Shown: piece by piece, positions 44,591 to 54,706 of the stretch
How positions within the stretch are numbered: the stretch's first letter is position 1
How the letters are laid out: each line of letters begins with the position of its first letter
Assembly: GCF_029504575.1 (NCBI RefSeq)
Contig: NZ_JAQFII010000001.1
Location: forward strand, 3,045,001 to 3,109,000
DNA length: 64,000 nucleotides
Reading direction: 5' to 3'
Source: Streptomyces sp. SPB162
Lineage (GTDB): Bacteria; Actinomycetota; Actinomycetes; Streptomycetales; Streptomycetaceae
Notes under the pieces: generated by a model
The model's input: only the letters and a program-made list of their open reading frames with translations
Database searches by the model: none
Told to the model about the DNA's origin: nothing
Position numbers and translations under genes: made by a program

Positions 44591-45775
44591 TCAGCCGTCC
44601 AGCTCAGCGATCGTCGCCAGCGAAGCACCCCGCTCGGCCTGCGCCACCACGGCCACAGACTCCGCTTCGCGCAGGACCCGCACCGCGTTCTCCCACGTCA
44701 GCTTCGCGAGGTCCGCGTCCGACCACCCCCTGTCGAGGAGTTCGGCGATCAGGTTCGGGTAGCCGGAGACGTCGTCCAGGCCCGTCGGGGTGAACGCGGT
44801 GCCGTCGTAGTCGCCGCCCAGGCCGAGGTGGTCGACGCCGGCCACCTCGCGCATGTGGTCGAGGTGGTCCGCGACCGTGGACGGGGTGGCGACGGGGCGG
44901 GGGTGAGTCGCCTCGTAGGCGCGCTGGACGGCCATCCCGGCCGGCGTGGTGTCGAGGTGATGCAGGCCGTTGGCGCGCATGTTCTCGTCGGCGGCCTGGG
45001 TCCAGGCGACCGCCTCGGTGAGGATGAACTTCGGGACGAAGGTCGCCATCGCGACGCCGCCGTTGGCGGGCAGCAGGGCCAGCACGTCGTCCGGGATGTT
45101 GCGCACGTGGTCGCAGACGGCGCGCGAGGACGAGTGCGAGAAGATCACCGGTGCCTCGCTGACGCGGATCGCGTCCCGCATGGTGTCGGCGGAGACGTGC
45201 GAGAGGTCGACGAGCATCCCGCAGCGGTTCATCTCCCGGACGACCTCCTCGCCGAAGGCGGTGAGACCGCCCGCGCGGCGCTCGTCGGTCGCCGAGTCCG
45301 CCCACGGGAGGTTGTCGTTGTGGGTGAGCGTCAGGTAGCGGACGCCGAGCCGGTGCAGGGCGCGCAGCGTGGCGAGGGAGCAGTTGATGCTGTGGCCGCC
45401 CTCGGCGCCCATGAGGGAGGCGATCCGGCCCTCGGCGCGCGCCTTCTCCATGTCGTCGGCGGTGAGGGCGGGCATCAGGTCGTCGGAGTAGCGCTCGGCC
45501 ATCCGGCGCACCACGTCGATCTGCTCGAGCGTCGCGGAGACCGCGTCGTCGCCGGCCAGGTCGCTGCGCACGTAGACCGACCAGAACTGCGCGCCGACGC
45601 CGCCCGCGCGCAGCCGCGGGATGTCAGTGTGCAGCGAGGCGCTCTGGTCGGTGGCGATGTCGAGCCGGTCGAGGTCGTAGCCGACCTGCTCGCGCAGCGC
45701 CCACGGAAGGTCGTTGTGTCCGTCCACGACGGGGTGGACGGCGAGCAGTTCCGTGGCGCGGGCGATCAGGTCCAT
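44591..45775 (-). CDS. Membrane dipeptidase (M19, renal dipeptidase family)
   Basis: A 394-residue zinc dipeptidase of the amidohydrolase superfamily, hydrolysing a broad range of dipeptides. The HxD metal motif is in [15 protein letters not shown], the bridging Glu in MGAEGGHSI, and the later ligands in [10 protein letters not shown] and [20 protein letters not shown]; the C-terminal [16 protein letters not shown] is the characteristic loop. No signal peptide, so it is cytoplasmic here. It follows purE by 15 bases in the same direction, so it is probably transcribed with purK-purE although functionally separate. Confidence 0.95.
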   Translation of the reverse strand: MDLIARATELLAVHPVVDGHNDLPWALREQVGYDLDRLDIATDQSASLHTDIPRLRAGGVGAQFWSVYVRSDLAGDDAVSATLEQIDVVRRMAERYSDDLMPALTADDMEKARAEGRIASLMGAEGGHSINCSLATLRALHRLGVRYLTLTHNDNLPWADSATDERRAGGLTAFGEEVVREMNRCGMLVDLSHVSADTMRDAIRVSEAPVIFSHSSSRAVCDHVRNIPDDVLALLPANGGVAMATFVPKFILTEAVAWTQAADENMRANGLHHLDTTPAGMAVQRAYEATHPRPVATPSTVADHLDHMREVAGVDHLGLGGDYDGTAFTPTGLDDVSGYPNLIAELLDRGWSDADLAKLTWENAVRVLREAESVAVVAQAERGASLATIAELDG

Positions 45776-45789
45776 CGGGTCTCCTTTGG

Positions 45790-46317
45790 TTACTTGCCGA
45801 ACCCGAAGCCTGCCGCACCCTGGACCTTGGCGCGCAGCCGCTTCCCCTTGTCGGTGGCCTGCTCGTTGAGTTCTTCCATGAAGTGCCGCATCTTCTCCAG
45901 CAGTTCGGGGTCGTGCGCGGCGAGGATCCGGACCGCGAGCAGTCCGGCGTTGCGCGCGCCCGCGACGGACACCGTGGCGACCGGCACGCCGGCCGGCATC
46001 TGGACGATGGACAGCAGCGAGTCCATCCCGTCGAGGTACTTCAGCGGCACGGGCACGCCGATGACCGGCAGCGGGGTGACGGAGGCGAGCATGCCGGGGA
46101 GGGCGGCGGCGCCGCCGGCGCCCGCGATGACCGCCTTGAGACCGCGGCCGTCGGCCTGCTCGCCGTAGGTGATCATCTCGCGCGGCATGCGGTGCGCGGA
46201 GATGACGTCGACTTCGTACGGGACCTCGAACTCGTCCAGCGCCTGGGCGGCGGCTTCCATGACGGACCAGTCGGAGTCGGAGCCCATGACGATGCCGACG
46301 AGAGGGGACAGGGTCAT
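45790..46317 (-). CDS. purE: 5-(carboxyamino)imidazole ribonucleotide mutase
   Basis: A 175-residue class I PurE that converts N5-CAIR to CAIR in purine biosynthesis. The N-terminal [19 protein letters not shown], the loop [12 protein letters not shown] with the catalytic His, and [16 protein letters not shown] are the family hallmarks. The N5-CAIR partner purK is immediately upstream, so the substrate supply is local. The purE start overlaps the purK stop as ATGA. Overlap order purK-purE is the typical actinobacterial arrangement. Confidence 0.97.
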   Translation of the reverse strand: MTLSPLVGIVMGSDSDWSVMEAAAQALDEFEVPYEVDVISAHRMPREMITYGEQADGRGLKAVIAGAGGAAALPGMLASVTPLPVIGVPVPLKYLDGMDSLLSIVQMPAGVPVATVSVAGARNAGLLAVRILAAHDPELLEKMRHFMEELNEQATDKGKRLRAKVQGAAGFGFGK

Positions 46318-47453
46318 TCGGTGATCGTTCCTCGCAGGTAGTCGGCCGCGTGCCGGGCGCGCTCGCGCACGTCCGCCAGGTCGTCGCCGTAGGTGTTGAC
46401 GTGGCCGACCTTACGGCCGGGCTTCACGTCCTTTCCGTACATGTGGATCTTGAGCTGCGGGTCCCGTGCCATGCAGTGCAGGTACGCGGAGTACATGTCG
46501 GGGAAGTCGCCGCCCAGGACGTTGCTCATGACGGTCCACTTCGCCCGCGGGCGCGGGTCGCCGAGCGGCAGGTCCAGGACGGCGCGGACGTGGTTGGCGA
46601 ACTGGGAGGTGATCGCGCCGTCCTGCGTCCAGTGGCCGCTGTTGTGCGGGCGCATCGCCAGCTCGTTGACGAGGATCCGGCCGTCCCTGGTCTCGAACAG
46701 CTCGACCGCGAGGTGCCCGACGACGCCCAGCTCGGCGGCGATGGTCAGCGCGAGCTGCTGGGCCTGCGCGGACAGCGCGTCGCCGAGGTTCGGCGCGGGG
46801 GCGATGACGGTGTCGCACACCCCGTTGACCTGCACGGATTCCACGACCGGGTAGGCGACGGCCTGGCCGTGCGGCGAACGCACCACGTTGGCCGCCAGCT
46901 CCCGTACGAAGTCGACCTTCTCCTCGGCGAGCACCGGGACGCCGGCCAGGAACGGGTCCGCGGCCCCGTCCTCGTCGCGCACGACCCAGACGCCCTTGCC
47001 GTCGTACCCGCCGACCACGGTCTTGAGGACGACCGGGAAACCGTCACCCTCCGCAGCGAAGCGCGCGACGTCCGCGGGGTCCGTGACGAGCCGGTGCCGC
47101 GGGCAGGGCACACCGATCTCGCTGAGCTTCGCCCGCATGACGCCCTTGTCGTGGGCGTGCTGCAGGGCGTCGGGGCCCGGGCGGACGGCGATGCCGTCCG
47201 CCTCCAGGGCCCGCAGGTGCTCGGTGGGGACGTGCTCGTGATCGAACGTGATCACATCGCAGCCCTGCGCGAAGGCCCGGAGGGTCTCCAGGTCGCGGTA
47301 GTCGCCGACGACGACGTCGCCCACCACCTGCGCCGCGGAGTCCCGCGCGGTGTCGCTGAGGAGTTTGAACCTGATGCCGAGCGGGATGCCCGCTTCGTGG
47401 GTCATACGGGCGAGCTGGCCGCCGCCGACCATGCCGACTACCGGGAATGTCAC
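46314..47453 (-). CDS. purK: 5-(carboxyamino)imidazole ribonucleotide synthase
   Basis: A 379-residue ATP-grasp enzyme making N5-CAIR from AIR, bicarbonate and ATP. Starts [20 protein letters not shown]-grasp features are [46 protein letters not shown], and the metal-binding [18 protein letters not shown] 47453 with GGGGAAC upstream is chosen over earlier in-frame starts to fit the family N-terminus. First gene of the purK-purE operon; divergent from gtrA-like gene. Essential in minimal medium by analogy. Confidence 0.96.
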   Translation of the reverse strand: MTFPVVGMVGGGQLARMTHEAGIPLGIRFKLLSDTARDSAAQVVGDVVVGDYRDLETLRAFAQGCDVITFDHEHVPTEHLRALEADGIAVRPGPDALQHAHDKGVMRAKLSEIGVPCPRHRLVTDPADVARFAAEGDGFPVVLKTVVGGYDGKGVWVVRDEDGAADPFLAGVPVLAEEKVDFVRELAANVVRSPHGQAVAYPVVESVQVNGVCDTVIAPAPNLGDALSAQAQQLALTIAAELGVVGHLAVELFETRDGRILVNELAMRPHNSGHWTQDGAITSQFANHVRAVLDLPLGDPRPRAKWTVMSNVLGGDFPDMYSAYLHCMARDPQLKIHMYGKDVKPGRKVGHVNTYGDDLADVRERARHAADYLRGTITE

Positions 47454-47634
47454 GTTCCCCAGGATATCGGCCGTGCGGACCCCCGAATGACGCCCACCCA
47501 CGGGCAGGGCCCGCACCCGTGCGGTTAGCATGAAGAAGCCAGTACGACTGGAGCACCAGCGACACCACACCCCCCGGCAGGTCACAGGCGGGTCGTGGCG
47601 AGCCAGACCGACAGACAGGGCCGAGCGGATCATC

Positions 47635-48153
47635 ATGAGCGGACGCCAGACCGTGCAGTCGCGTTTGGGCCTGCTCTACCGCGAGATCGCCAAGTTCGGC
47701 GCGGTCGGCGGCGCGGGTGTCCTGGTGAACGTCGGAGTCTTCAACCTGGTCCGGCACAGCACCGGTCTGCAGACGGTCCGGGCGAGCATCATCGCCACCG
47801 CCGTATCGATTCTCTTCAACTACGTCGGCTTCCGTTACTTCACTTACCGTGACCGCGACCGGAGCAGCCGCTCGAAGGAACTGGGGCTCTTCCTGGGCTT
47901 CAGCGCCGTCGGTCTCGTCATCGAGAACGCGGTGCTCTACGTGGCGACGTACGGGTTCGGCTGGGACAGCTCCCTGCAGAGCAACTTCTTCAAGTTCGCC
48001 GGCATCGGCGTGGCCACCCTCTTCCGCTTCTGGTCCTACCGGACCTGGGTCTTCAAGGCGCTGCCCGCCCGTGAGCTGGCCGAACAGGCGGAGTCGATCC
48101 TGGCCGCGGAGCCGGACCCCGATTCCGCGCCGCACAGCCGCACCGCCCCGTAG
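47635..48153 (+). CDS. GtrA family membrane protein
   Basis: A 172-residue polytopic protein of the GtrA (PF04138) family, thought to flip or help flip polyprenyl-linked sugars across the membrane. Four hydrophobic segments: EIAKFGAVGGAGVLVNVGVF, ASIIATAVSILFNYVGF, LGLFLGFSAVGLVIENAVLY, and FFKFAGIGVATLFRFWSY, with the conserved SILFNYVGFRYFTY. ATG 47635 precedes MSGRQTVQSRL; a more upstream start is possible but unsupported. The acidic C-terminus is cytoplasmic. It converges with the histidine kinase gene. Fits with the wall-polymer theme. Confidence 0.9.
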   Translation: MSGRQTVQSRLGLLYREIAKFGAVGGAGVLVNVGVFNLVRHSTGLQTVRASIIATAVSILFNYVGFRYFTYRDRDRSSRSKELGLFLGFSAVGLVIENAVLYVATYGFGWDSSLQSNFFKFAGIGVATLFRFWSYRTWVFKALPARELAEQAESILAAEPDPDSAPHSRTAP

Positions 48154-48167
48154 GTCCGGGCCCCGGG

Positions 48168-49454
48168 CTACTGGGGAGAGGGGTCGGCGTCTCCGCGGGG
48201 CCGCCGTGGCTCCCCTGACCGGTCCTCCTGGGCCAGGAACAGCGCGAAGACCGGCGGCCGCTGCTGGAGCAGCTCCAGCCGTCCGCCGTCCGCCTCGGCC
48301 AGGTCACGGGCGACGGCCAGCCCCAGCCCGGTGGAGTTACGGCCGCTGACCGTCCGCTCGAAGACCCGCGCGCCCAGGTCGGGCGGTACACCCGGCCCGT
48401 CGTCCGTGACCTCCACGACCGCCTGGTTGCCGGTCACCCGGGTGTGCAGGCCGACCGTGCCCGCGCCGTGCATGAGCGAGTTCTCGATGAGGGTGGCCAG
48501 CACCTGGGAGACCGCGCCGGGGGTGCCGACGGCCCGCAGGCCCAGGGTCCCGGAGCGGACGATGGTGCGCCCCTCGCTCTGCGAGGCGGGGCGCCACTCC
48601 TCCATCTGCTGCTTGATCACGTCGTCGAGGTCGAAGTCGACCGCCGAGCCGGAGCGCGGGTCCCGGGCGTTGGTCAGCAGCCGCTGCACCACGTCGGTGA
48701 GCCGCTCGACCTGGCCCAGCGCGATCGTCGCCTCCTCCTTGACGGCGTCCTCGTCGTCCGCGGTGGCGACGATCTCCTCCAGCCGCATGGAGAGCGCGGT
48801 CAGGGGCGTGCGCAACTGGTGCGAGGCGTCGGCGGCGAGCCGCCGCTCGGCGGTGAGCATACGGCCGATCCGCTCGGCGCTCGCGTCCAGCACGTCGGCG
48901 ATCCGGTCCAGCTCCGGCACCCCGTAGCGGCGGTGCCGCGGGCGCGGGTCGCCCGAGCCGAGCCGCTCGGCGGTCTCCGCGAGGTCGGTGAGCGGGCTGC
49001 CGAGCCGGCGCGCCTGCCGCACCGCGAGGATCACGGCCGCGAGCACCGCGAGGAGGGCGACGGCCAGGATGACCAGCAGGGTCCTGCCGATCTCCTGGCT
49101 GATCTTGGAACGGGACTCCTCGACGAGCACGGTCGTGCCGTCGTCGCCCCGCTGGGTGGAGCTGATCACCTTGCCCGAGGGCCGGGTCCCGATCTCGATG
49201 GGCGCGCTGCCCGGGATCCGCACGACGGCGAACCGGTCGGCCGCCACCTGCTGGGCCAGCGAGCCGGTGTCGACCTTCTCACCGCCGGCTCGCCGGCTGT
49301 CGACGCTGCCGGCGAGCCGGACCGCCTCGGAGTCGACGCTCTCCTGCGCGCTGCTCTCGATCGTGCGCGTCTCGACGATGACGAGCGAGATCCCGAAGAC
49401 CGCGATGACGACGAGGACGACGGCGAGCGTGGAGGAGATCAGTCGGCGGCGCAT
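48168..49454 (-). CDS. Sensor histidine kinase
   Basis: A 428-residue membrane histidine kinase. Two transmembrane helices (about 7-27 and 125-145) frame a roughly 95-residue extracellular sensor region; a HAMP domain (about 145-200) follows. Catalytic motifs: H-box ADASHQLRTPLTALS, N-box TLIENSLMHG, G1 VTDDGPGVPPD and G2 STGLGLAVARDLAEADGG. It is 23 bases downstream of its response regulator in the same direction. The signal is not apparent. The C-terminal extension is Arg/Pro-rich. Converges on gtrA with just 14 bases between stops. Confidence 0.94.
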   Translation of the reverse strand: MRRRLISSTLAVVLVVIAVFGISLVIVETRTIESSAQESVDSEAVRLAGSVDSRRAGGEKVDTGSLAQQVAADRFAVVRIPGSAPIEIGTRPSGKVISSTQRGDDGTTVLVEESRSKISQEIGRTLLVILAVALLAVLAAVILAVRQARRLGSPLTDLAETAERLGSGDPRPRHRRYGVPELDRIADVLDASAERIGRMLTAERRLAADASHQLRTPLTALSMRLEEIVATADDEDAVKEEATIALGQVERLTDVVQRLLTNARDPRSGSAVDFDLDDVIKQQMEEWRPASQSEGRTIVRSGTLGLRAVGTPGAVSQVLATLIENSLMHGAGTVGLHTRVTGNQAVVEVTDDGPGVPPDLGARVFERTVSGRNSTGLGLAVARDLAEADGGRLELLQQRPPVFALFLAQEDRSGEPRRPRGDADPSPQ

Positions 49455-49477
49455 GGAGGAAGCGTGTCAGTTCCGGG

Positions 49478-50152
<675 letters not shown>

Positions 50153-50495
50153 GGGCTTGATGGTAGTCCGCATGGGCAGGGGCCGACGTAGCGGTGCCAA
50201 CGCCCTTGTGAGGTAGGTCTCAAGACCCCCTATACCACGCGTCGCACTGCCATAAAGTAATGAATCGCCCTTAGCAGCACTCGGGGCCCGTACGCGCGCA
50301 ACACGCGCTGAAGGCCGCTTCTGTGACGGGTCCGGTATAAACCGGCATCGAGTGATTGACCTGACGGCCGGGTCCGCCGCGCGTACGCGCGGCGGGCGTG
50401 GATCCCGGCGCGCCCCCATCGCGCGCCGGTGCCGGCCACCCCCACCGGGCGCGCGGTCTGTTCCGTCGCGCGTCCCGAGCGAACAAGGATCGACC
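50153..50495. other. Divergent region between the response regulator and the peptide transporter
   Basis: A 343-bp gap. It holds a small hairpin CCGGTATAAACCGG near 50330 and a 22-base perfect palindrome CCGCCGCGCGTACGCGCGGCGG split as two 11-bp halves (50374-50395) in the transporter leader. Promoter elements were not clear enough to list. No coding frame is convincing. Confidence 0.5.
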
Positions 50496-52025
50496 ATGGC
50501 GTCCAGCCTGACGAAGGACGCCGCCCCGCAGGGGACCCCTGCTCCGGGCGGCAAGACCTTCTTCGGCCACCCCCGCGGCCTGGCCACTCTCTTCATGACC
50601 GAGATGTGGGAGCGGTTCAGCTTCTACGGCATGCGGGCCCTGCTCCCCCTCTACCTGATCGCCGGCGGACCCGGCGCGGAGAAGGGGTCCCAGGGCGGCG
50701 GCCTCGCGATGAACGCGGCCACGGCCACGGCCATCTACTCCATCTACCTCGCGATGGTGTACCTGCTCGCCATGCCGGGGGGCTGGTTCGGTGACCGGGT
50801 CTGGGGGCCGCGCAAGACGGTCGCCATCGCCTCCGGCATCATCATGGTGGGCCACCTGACGCTGGCCGTTCCCGGCCAGGCGACGTTCTTCGTCGGCCTG
50901 GGACTGGTCGCGCTCGGCTCCGGGCTGCTCAAGGCGAACATCTCGACGATGGTCGGCCACCTCTACGACGGTCCGAACGACCCTCGTCGCGACGGCGGCT
51001 TCACCGTCTTCTACATGGGCATCAACATCGGTGCCTTCGCCGCCCCGCTCATCATCGGCACCGTCGGCCAGAACTACAGCTGGCACCTGGGCTTCGCCCT
51101 CGCCGCCGTCGGCATGGCGCTGGGCCTGGTCCAGTTCCTGCTCGGCACCCGGCACCTGAGCGAGCGCAGCAGCGTCGTCCCGAAGCCGCTGTCGGTCGAG
51201 GAGCGCAACTCCACCCTGCGCAAGGGCCTGATGTGGCTGATCGCCGCCACCGTCTTCTACGGCGTGGTCGGCTTCACCGGGCACTACACGCTCAACTGGG
51301 CACTGGTGCCGATCACCGTGATCGGCCTGGTCATCCCGATCGGCGTCCTGGTGCGGATCAAGAAGGACAAGGAGCTGTCGGCCGGCGAGCAGTCCAAGAT
51401 GAGCGGCTACATCTGGTTCTTCGTGGCCGCCGCCGTCTTCTGGATGATCTACGACCAGGGCGGGTCGACGATGTCGATCTTCGGCGAGACGAAGACGCGC
51501 GGCTCGGTGTTCGGCGTCGACTTCCCGTCCTCGTGGTTCCAGTCCGTGAACCCGCTGTTCGTCATGGCACTGGCCCCCGTCATCGCCTGGGGCTGGCTGT
51601 GGCTGGCGAAGAAGAACCGCGAACCGAGCACCACGGTGAAGTTCGCCATGGGCCTGTTCCTCATCGGTGCCTCGTTCGTCGTCTTCGTGATCCCGATGGG
51701 CCTGGCCTCGGACGGTACGAAGGTCAGCCCGATGTGGCTGGTCATGATCTACATGATTCAGACCATCGGCGAGCTCTGCCTCTCGCCGGTCGGGCTCTCG
51801 GTCACCACGAAGATGGCCCCCGCCAAGTACGGCAGCCAGATGATGGGTGTCTGGTTCCTCGCGGTCACCGCGGGCGACTGCACCACCAGTCTGCTGTCCA
51901 TCGCGGGTGTGGATCTGAACGGCAGCGGCATGGTGGGCCTCGAAGCGGTCCTCGCCATCCTCGCCGGCTTCGCGGTCTGGATGTACCGCAAGAAGGTCGT
52001 CGCGCTGATGGGCGACGTCCGCTGA
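50496..52025 (+). CDS. POT family di/tripeptide transporter
   Basis: A 509-residue proton-coupled oligopeptide transporter (PTR2/POT family). The family signature ERFSFYGMRALLPLYL, the downstream GGWFGDRVWGPRKTV and FTVFYMGINIGAFAAP, with about 14 hydrophobic segments. The Glu of EMWERFSFYGM corresponds to the ExxER proton-coupling motif. ATG 50496 has AAGGATCG upstream. It imports small peptides, so may supply the neighbouring dipeptidase, though the two are 5 kb apart. Ends in a strong bidirectional hairpin. Confidence 0.95.
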   Translation: MASSLTKDAAPQGTPAPGGKTFFGHPRGLATLFMTEMWERFSFYGMRALLPLYLIAGGPGAEKGSQGGGLAMNAATATAIYSIYLAMVYLLAMPGGWFGDRVWGPRKTVAIASGIIMVGHLTLAVPGQATFFVGLGLVALGSGLLKANISTMVGHLYDGPNDPRRDGGFTVFYMGINIGAFAAPLIIGTVGQNYSWHLGFALAAVGMALGLVQFLLGTRHLSERSSVVPKPLSVEERNSTLRKGLMWLIAATVFYGVVGFTGHYTLNWALVPITVIGLVIPIGVLVRIKKDKELSAGEQSKMSGYIWFFVAAAVFWMIYDQGGSTMSIFGETKTRGSVFGVDFPSSWFQSVNPLFVMALAPVIAWGWLWLAKKNREPSTTVKFAMGLFLIGASFVVFVIPMGLASDGTKVSPMWLVMIYMIQTIGELCLSPVGLSVTTKMAPAKYGSQMMGVWFLAVTAGDCTTSLLSIAGVDLNGSGMVGLEAVLAILAGFAVWMYRKKVVALMGDVR

Positions 52026-52037
52026 CGTAATCTCCCG

Positions 52038-52102
52038 CGCACGACACGACGAGGCCCCGGGTGACCGTACGAACGGTCGCCGGGGCCTCGTCGTGTCGTG
52101 CG
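52038..52102. terminator. Long bidirectional terminator hairpin
   Basis: Arms of 22 perfect base pairs (52038-52059 with 52081-52102; core CGACGAGGCCCCG) enclose an inner short stem (GACCGT with ACGGTC). It lies 13 bases after the POT transporter stop and 11 before the surface-protein stop at 52113. Confidence 0.9.
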
Positions 52103-52112
52103 TGTCACGCGG

Positions 52113-53480
52113 TCAGCGGCGCAGTCTGCGCCACGGTGTGAAGGTGAAGACGGCGCCGCCGAGGAGGAGGACGGTGCCGGCGACGAGGCCGAGGGCGCGC
52201 AGCGAACCGTTGTTGTCGGCGCCGGTCTGGGCGAGGCCCCCGCTGGTGGTGGTCGCGCTGTTGGCGGTCCCGCCGTCGGTACCGCCGCCGGCGGTGCCCT
52301 TCTCCGCGATGACGAGCGTCAGCGACGCGGCGACCGCGTTGGTCGGCGTGCAGGTCGCAACGGGCGTGCCGCCCTGGGCGAGCTGGACGGCCAGGACGCC
52401 CGGGTGGAGCGTGACCTTTCCGGTCTTGCGCGGGGAGTAGACGCCGGTCAGGGGGTCGAGGGTGACCGGGTCGTCCTGGGCGAACGCCTTGGTGTTGGGC
52501 GGCGCCTTGACCTGGGCCGTGCCGCTGTCCGCGCCCGCCACCTTGACGGCCATGGTCGCGGTGATGAAGCCCTTGGGGAGGGGAGCGGGGGTCTTCATGA
52601 CCGAGCCGAGGAACCGCACCGAAAGGGCGTAGCCGGCACTGTTCTTGGTGGCGTCGACCACCGCCTGGCCGGTCGGTTTGCCGAACGTCCCGCAGTCGAA
52701 GGTCACGGAGACCGCCGTGCCCTTGTGCACGGTCCCGTTGGGCTCACCGCCGCCGCCCGTCGTACCCCCGGAGGTCGTACCCCCGGACGTGGTGCCACCC
52801 GACGTCGTACCACCGGAGTTGGTGCCACCCGACGTCGTACCGCCGGAGGTCGTACCGCCGGAGGTCGTGCCCCCGGAGGTGGTGCCGCCGGAGGTCGTGC
52901 CGCCCGACGACGTGCCGCCCGTCACCTTGATCGTGACCGCGACCGGAACGGTGCCGGTCGGCGCGCACGCGGTGTCGGTCGACATGATGTAGTTCGCGTT
53001 GATGTTGTACGCGCCGGGCGAGAGGGTCACATCGCCCGCGGCGGTCAGTTTGACCTTGCCCTTCATGTCGGACAGCACCATCGGGCTGTTCTTCGGGATC
53101 GCGGGATTCGTCCGGGTCCCCGCGACGTCCAGCGAGCCGGTCTGCGCGCCGCCGATCGTCACCTTGCCGGTGGGCAGCACCGAGTTGGCGGGGAGGTCCG
53201 CGACGCCCGGGTTCTCCGACGCGGCCTGCACCGTCTTCCACGTCACGTCGATCGTGTCGCCGACCTTGGCGGTCGCGGGCGCGGTGATGTCCGCCTTGGT
53301 CGTCCCGTTGACGTCCGGCAGGTTGGCGATCTTCGGTGGTATGCACTTGGTCGCGAAAGAGGACACGGCGGCCTGCGCGGGTGCCGCGATCAGCAGCACC
53401 GAGCCGCCGCCGAGCATGAGCGCGACCCCGGCCGCGGTGGCGGCCCCGCTCCGCCGCCGTCGCGATAGTCGATTCGTCAC
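52113..53480 (-). CDS. Secreted repeat surface protein with LAQTG sorting signal
   Basis: A 455-residue exported, probably cell-wall-anchored protein. Residues 1-38 form a long Arg-rich signal peptide. An N-terminal module (about 45-185) with CIPPKIANLPDVNG and KVTIGGAQTG is homologous to that of the WxL-like protein. Residues about 187-243 are 10-11 GGTTS repeats. A second module (about 250-390) matches the LPQTG-tailed protein (KTGKVTLHPGVLAV). The C-terminus has LAQTG (416-420), a hydrophobic helix and WRRLRR, a classic sortase signal; LAxTG is used by class E sortases in Streptomyces. GTG start overlaps the preceding gene by 4 bases. No sortase gene is in this window. Confidence 0.85.
   Translation of the reverse strand: MTNRLSRRRRSGAATAAGVALMLGGGSVLLIAAPAQAAVSSFATKCIPPKIANLPDVNGTTKADITAPATAKVGDTIDVTWKTVQAASENPGVADLPANSVLPTGKVTIGGAQTGSLDVAGTRTNPAIPKNSPMVLSDMKGKVKLTAAGDVTLSPGAYNINANYIMSTDTACAPTGTVPVAVTIKVTGGTSSGGTTSGGTTSGGTTSGGTTSGGTTSGGTNSGGTTSGGTTSGGTTSGGTTGGGGEPNGTVHKGTAVSVTFDCGTFGKPTGQAVVDATKNSAGYALSVRFLGSVMKTPAPLPKGFITATMAVKVAGADSGTAQVKAPPNTKAFAQDDPVTLDPLTGVYSPRKTGKVTLHPGVLAVQLAQGGTPVATCTPTNAVAASLTLVIAEKGTAGGGTDGGTANSATTTSGGLAQTGADNNGSLRALGLVAGTVLLLGGAVFTFTPWRRLRR
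52754..52920. repeat. 15-bp tandem repeats encoding (GGTTS)n
   Basis: About eleven near-identical 15-base units encode repeated GGTTS (one unit GGTNS) in the surface protein. Units vary mostly at third positions (GAGGTCGT, GACGTCGT, GACGTGGT on the plus strand), implying selection for the peptide plus slippage expansion. Confidence 0.88.
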
Positions 53481-54706
53481 GTGCTTCCCTTCGAAGATGG
53501 ACGGTCGGTACTCGGTGCGGAAGTCGGTGGCGGTTCCTCGGCGGCGGCCGGGGCCGGCAGGGTGCCCTGACTGAACCAGGGCAGCGTGCCGGTCTCGTCC
53601 GGGGCCCGGGAGCCCGCTGGGCGCACGCCGTCAGGCGGTGGCAGCGGCCGGCTCGGCGTGGAGCGCCGGGGCGGTGGCAGGTGGAGCAGCGCGGCGGGCC
53701 GCCAGGGGGCCTTGCGGCGGCGGCCGGAGGCGTAGATCGTGCCGGGCAGCCGCGGTCGCGCCCGCTCCACGACGGCCATCCCGATCCGGAAGACCGCGGC
53801 CGGCACGACGACGCAGAGCAGGATCCAGAAGAGCGTGACGCCCCAGGGGCGGCCGACGTCCCAGGGCTCCGTGACGAGCACCTTGCCGCCGTACCTGAGC
53901 TGCACCCGGTAGTCGCCGTGCGCTCCCGACGCCAGTTCGACGGGCAGCTTGATCTGCTGCTTCATCCCCGGCGCCACGCTGCCGCTCCACTGCTGCTCCT
54001 CCCACTGCGGGGCGAAGACGCCGTGCGAGACACCGATCTGGAAGACCGGGTCCTTGACCGGTCCCGAGCCGAGGTTGCCGACGGTGAAGACCAGCCGGCG
54101 CTGGGGCGGTGAGCCGAACCAGGTGAGCAGCCCGCCGCCGCCCTCCAGCCGGGCGGTGAGCACCGCGAGCCGCCCGGCACCGGACTGCTGCGGCAGCTCG
54201 GCGACCGGATGCCCGGTGACGGTGAAGGGGGCGTCGACGGTGACGGAGTCGCCCATCACCGTCGCGACGTGCACGACGCAGGGGCAGGGTTTGGGCGGTG
54301 CGGCGGTCGGCAGCTTCTGGGTGAAGCCGCCCTTGGCGTCGGTGGTGACGGCGCGGCCCGACGCGTTGGAGCAGGAGTTGGTGCCGCCGATCGCGTTCTG
54401 CCCGCAGACCAGGAGGGTGAGCAGCGTGGCCGGCTTCCAGCCCCGGCCGGTGACCGTGATCTCCGTACCGGGCTTGGCCTCCCGCGGCGACAGCGCCACC
54501 GCGGGTTTCTCGTCGGCGGCGGCCGCCCGCACGGCCGCGGGGTTCGGCACCGCCACCGGGTTCAGCACCGCCACCCCGCTCGGCACCGCAGCCGACTCCG
54601 GGGCCGCCTGCGACGGCTGCGCGGTGAGCGCGGAGAGGACGAGCAGCACCGTGGCGAGCACGGCGGCCGCCACCGCCCGGAGTAGGTCCCTGTGCATGGT
54701 GCTCAC
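53477..54706 (-). CDS. Membrane-anchored secreted protein with Ig-like domain
   Basis: A 409-residue protein, not assigned to a named family. Signal sequence at 1-37. A first module (about 70-160) has SPREAKPGTEITVTGRGWKP, two cysteine pairs and a beta pattern resembling neocarzinostatin or Ig-like folds. A second all-beta module (about 190-300) leads to a transmembrane helix (LFWILLCVVVPAAVF, near 310) and a Pro-rich tail of about 90 residues that would be cytoplasmic. GTG 54706 overlaps the stop of the DUF916-type gene as GTGA, and its own stop overlaps the LAQTG gene start, so all three are translationally coupled. Probably a scaffold of the same surface complex. Confidence 0.75.
   Translation of the reverse strand: MSTMHRDLLRAVAAAVLATVLLVLSALTAQPSQAAPESAAVPSGVAVLNPVAVPNPAAVRAAAADEKPAVALSPREAKPGTEITVTGRGWKPATLLTLLVCGQNAIGGTNSCSNASGRAVTTDAKGGFTQKLPTAAPPKPCPCVVHVATVMGDSVTVDAPFTVTGHPVAELPQQSGAGRLAVLTARLEGGGGLLTWFGSPPQRRLVFTVGNLGSGPVKDPVFQIGVSHGVFAPQWEEQQWSGSVAPGMKQQIKLPVELASGAHGDYRVQLRYGGKVLVTEPWDVGRPWGVTLFWILLCVVVPAAVFRIGMAVVERARPRLPGTIYASGRRRKAPWRPAALLHLPPPRRSTPSRPLPPPDGVRPAGSRAPDETGTLPWFSQGTLPAPAAAEEPPPTSAPSTDRPSSKGST

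Noticed and set aside
52754-52920. CRISPR-like repeat array
   Set aside because: The units are 15 bases without spacers and in frame with GGTTS in a secreted protein; they are coding repeats.
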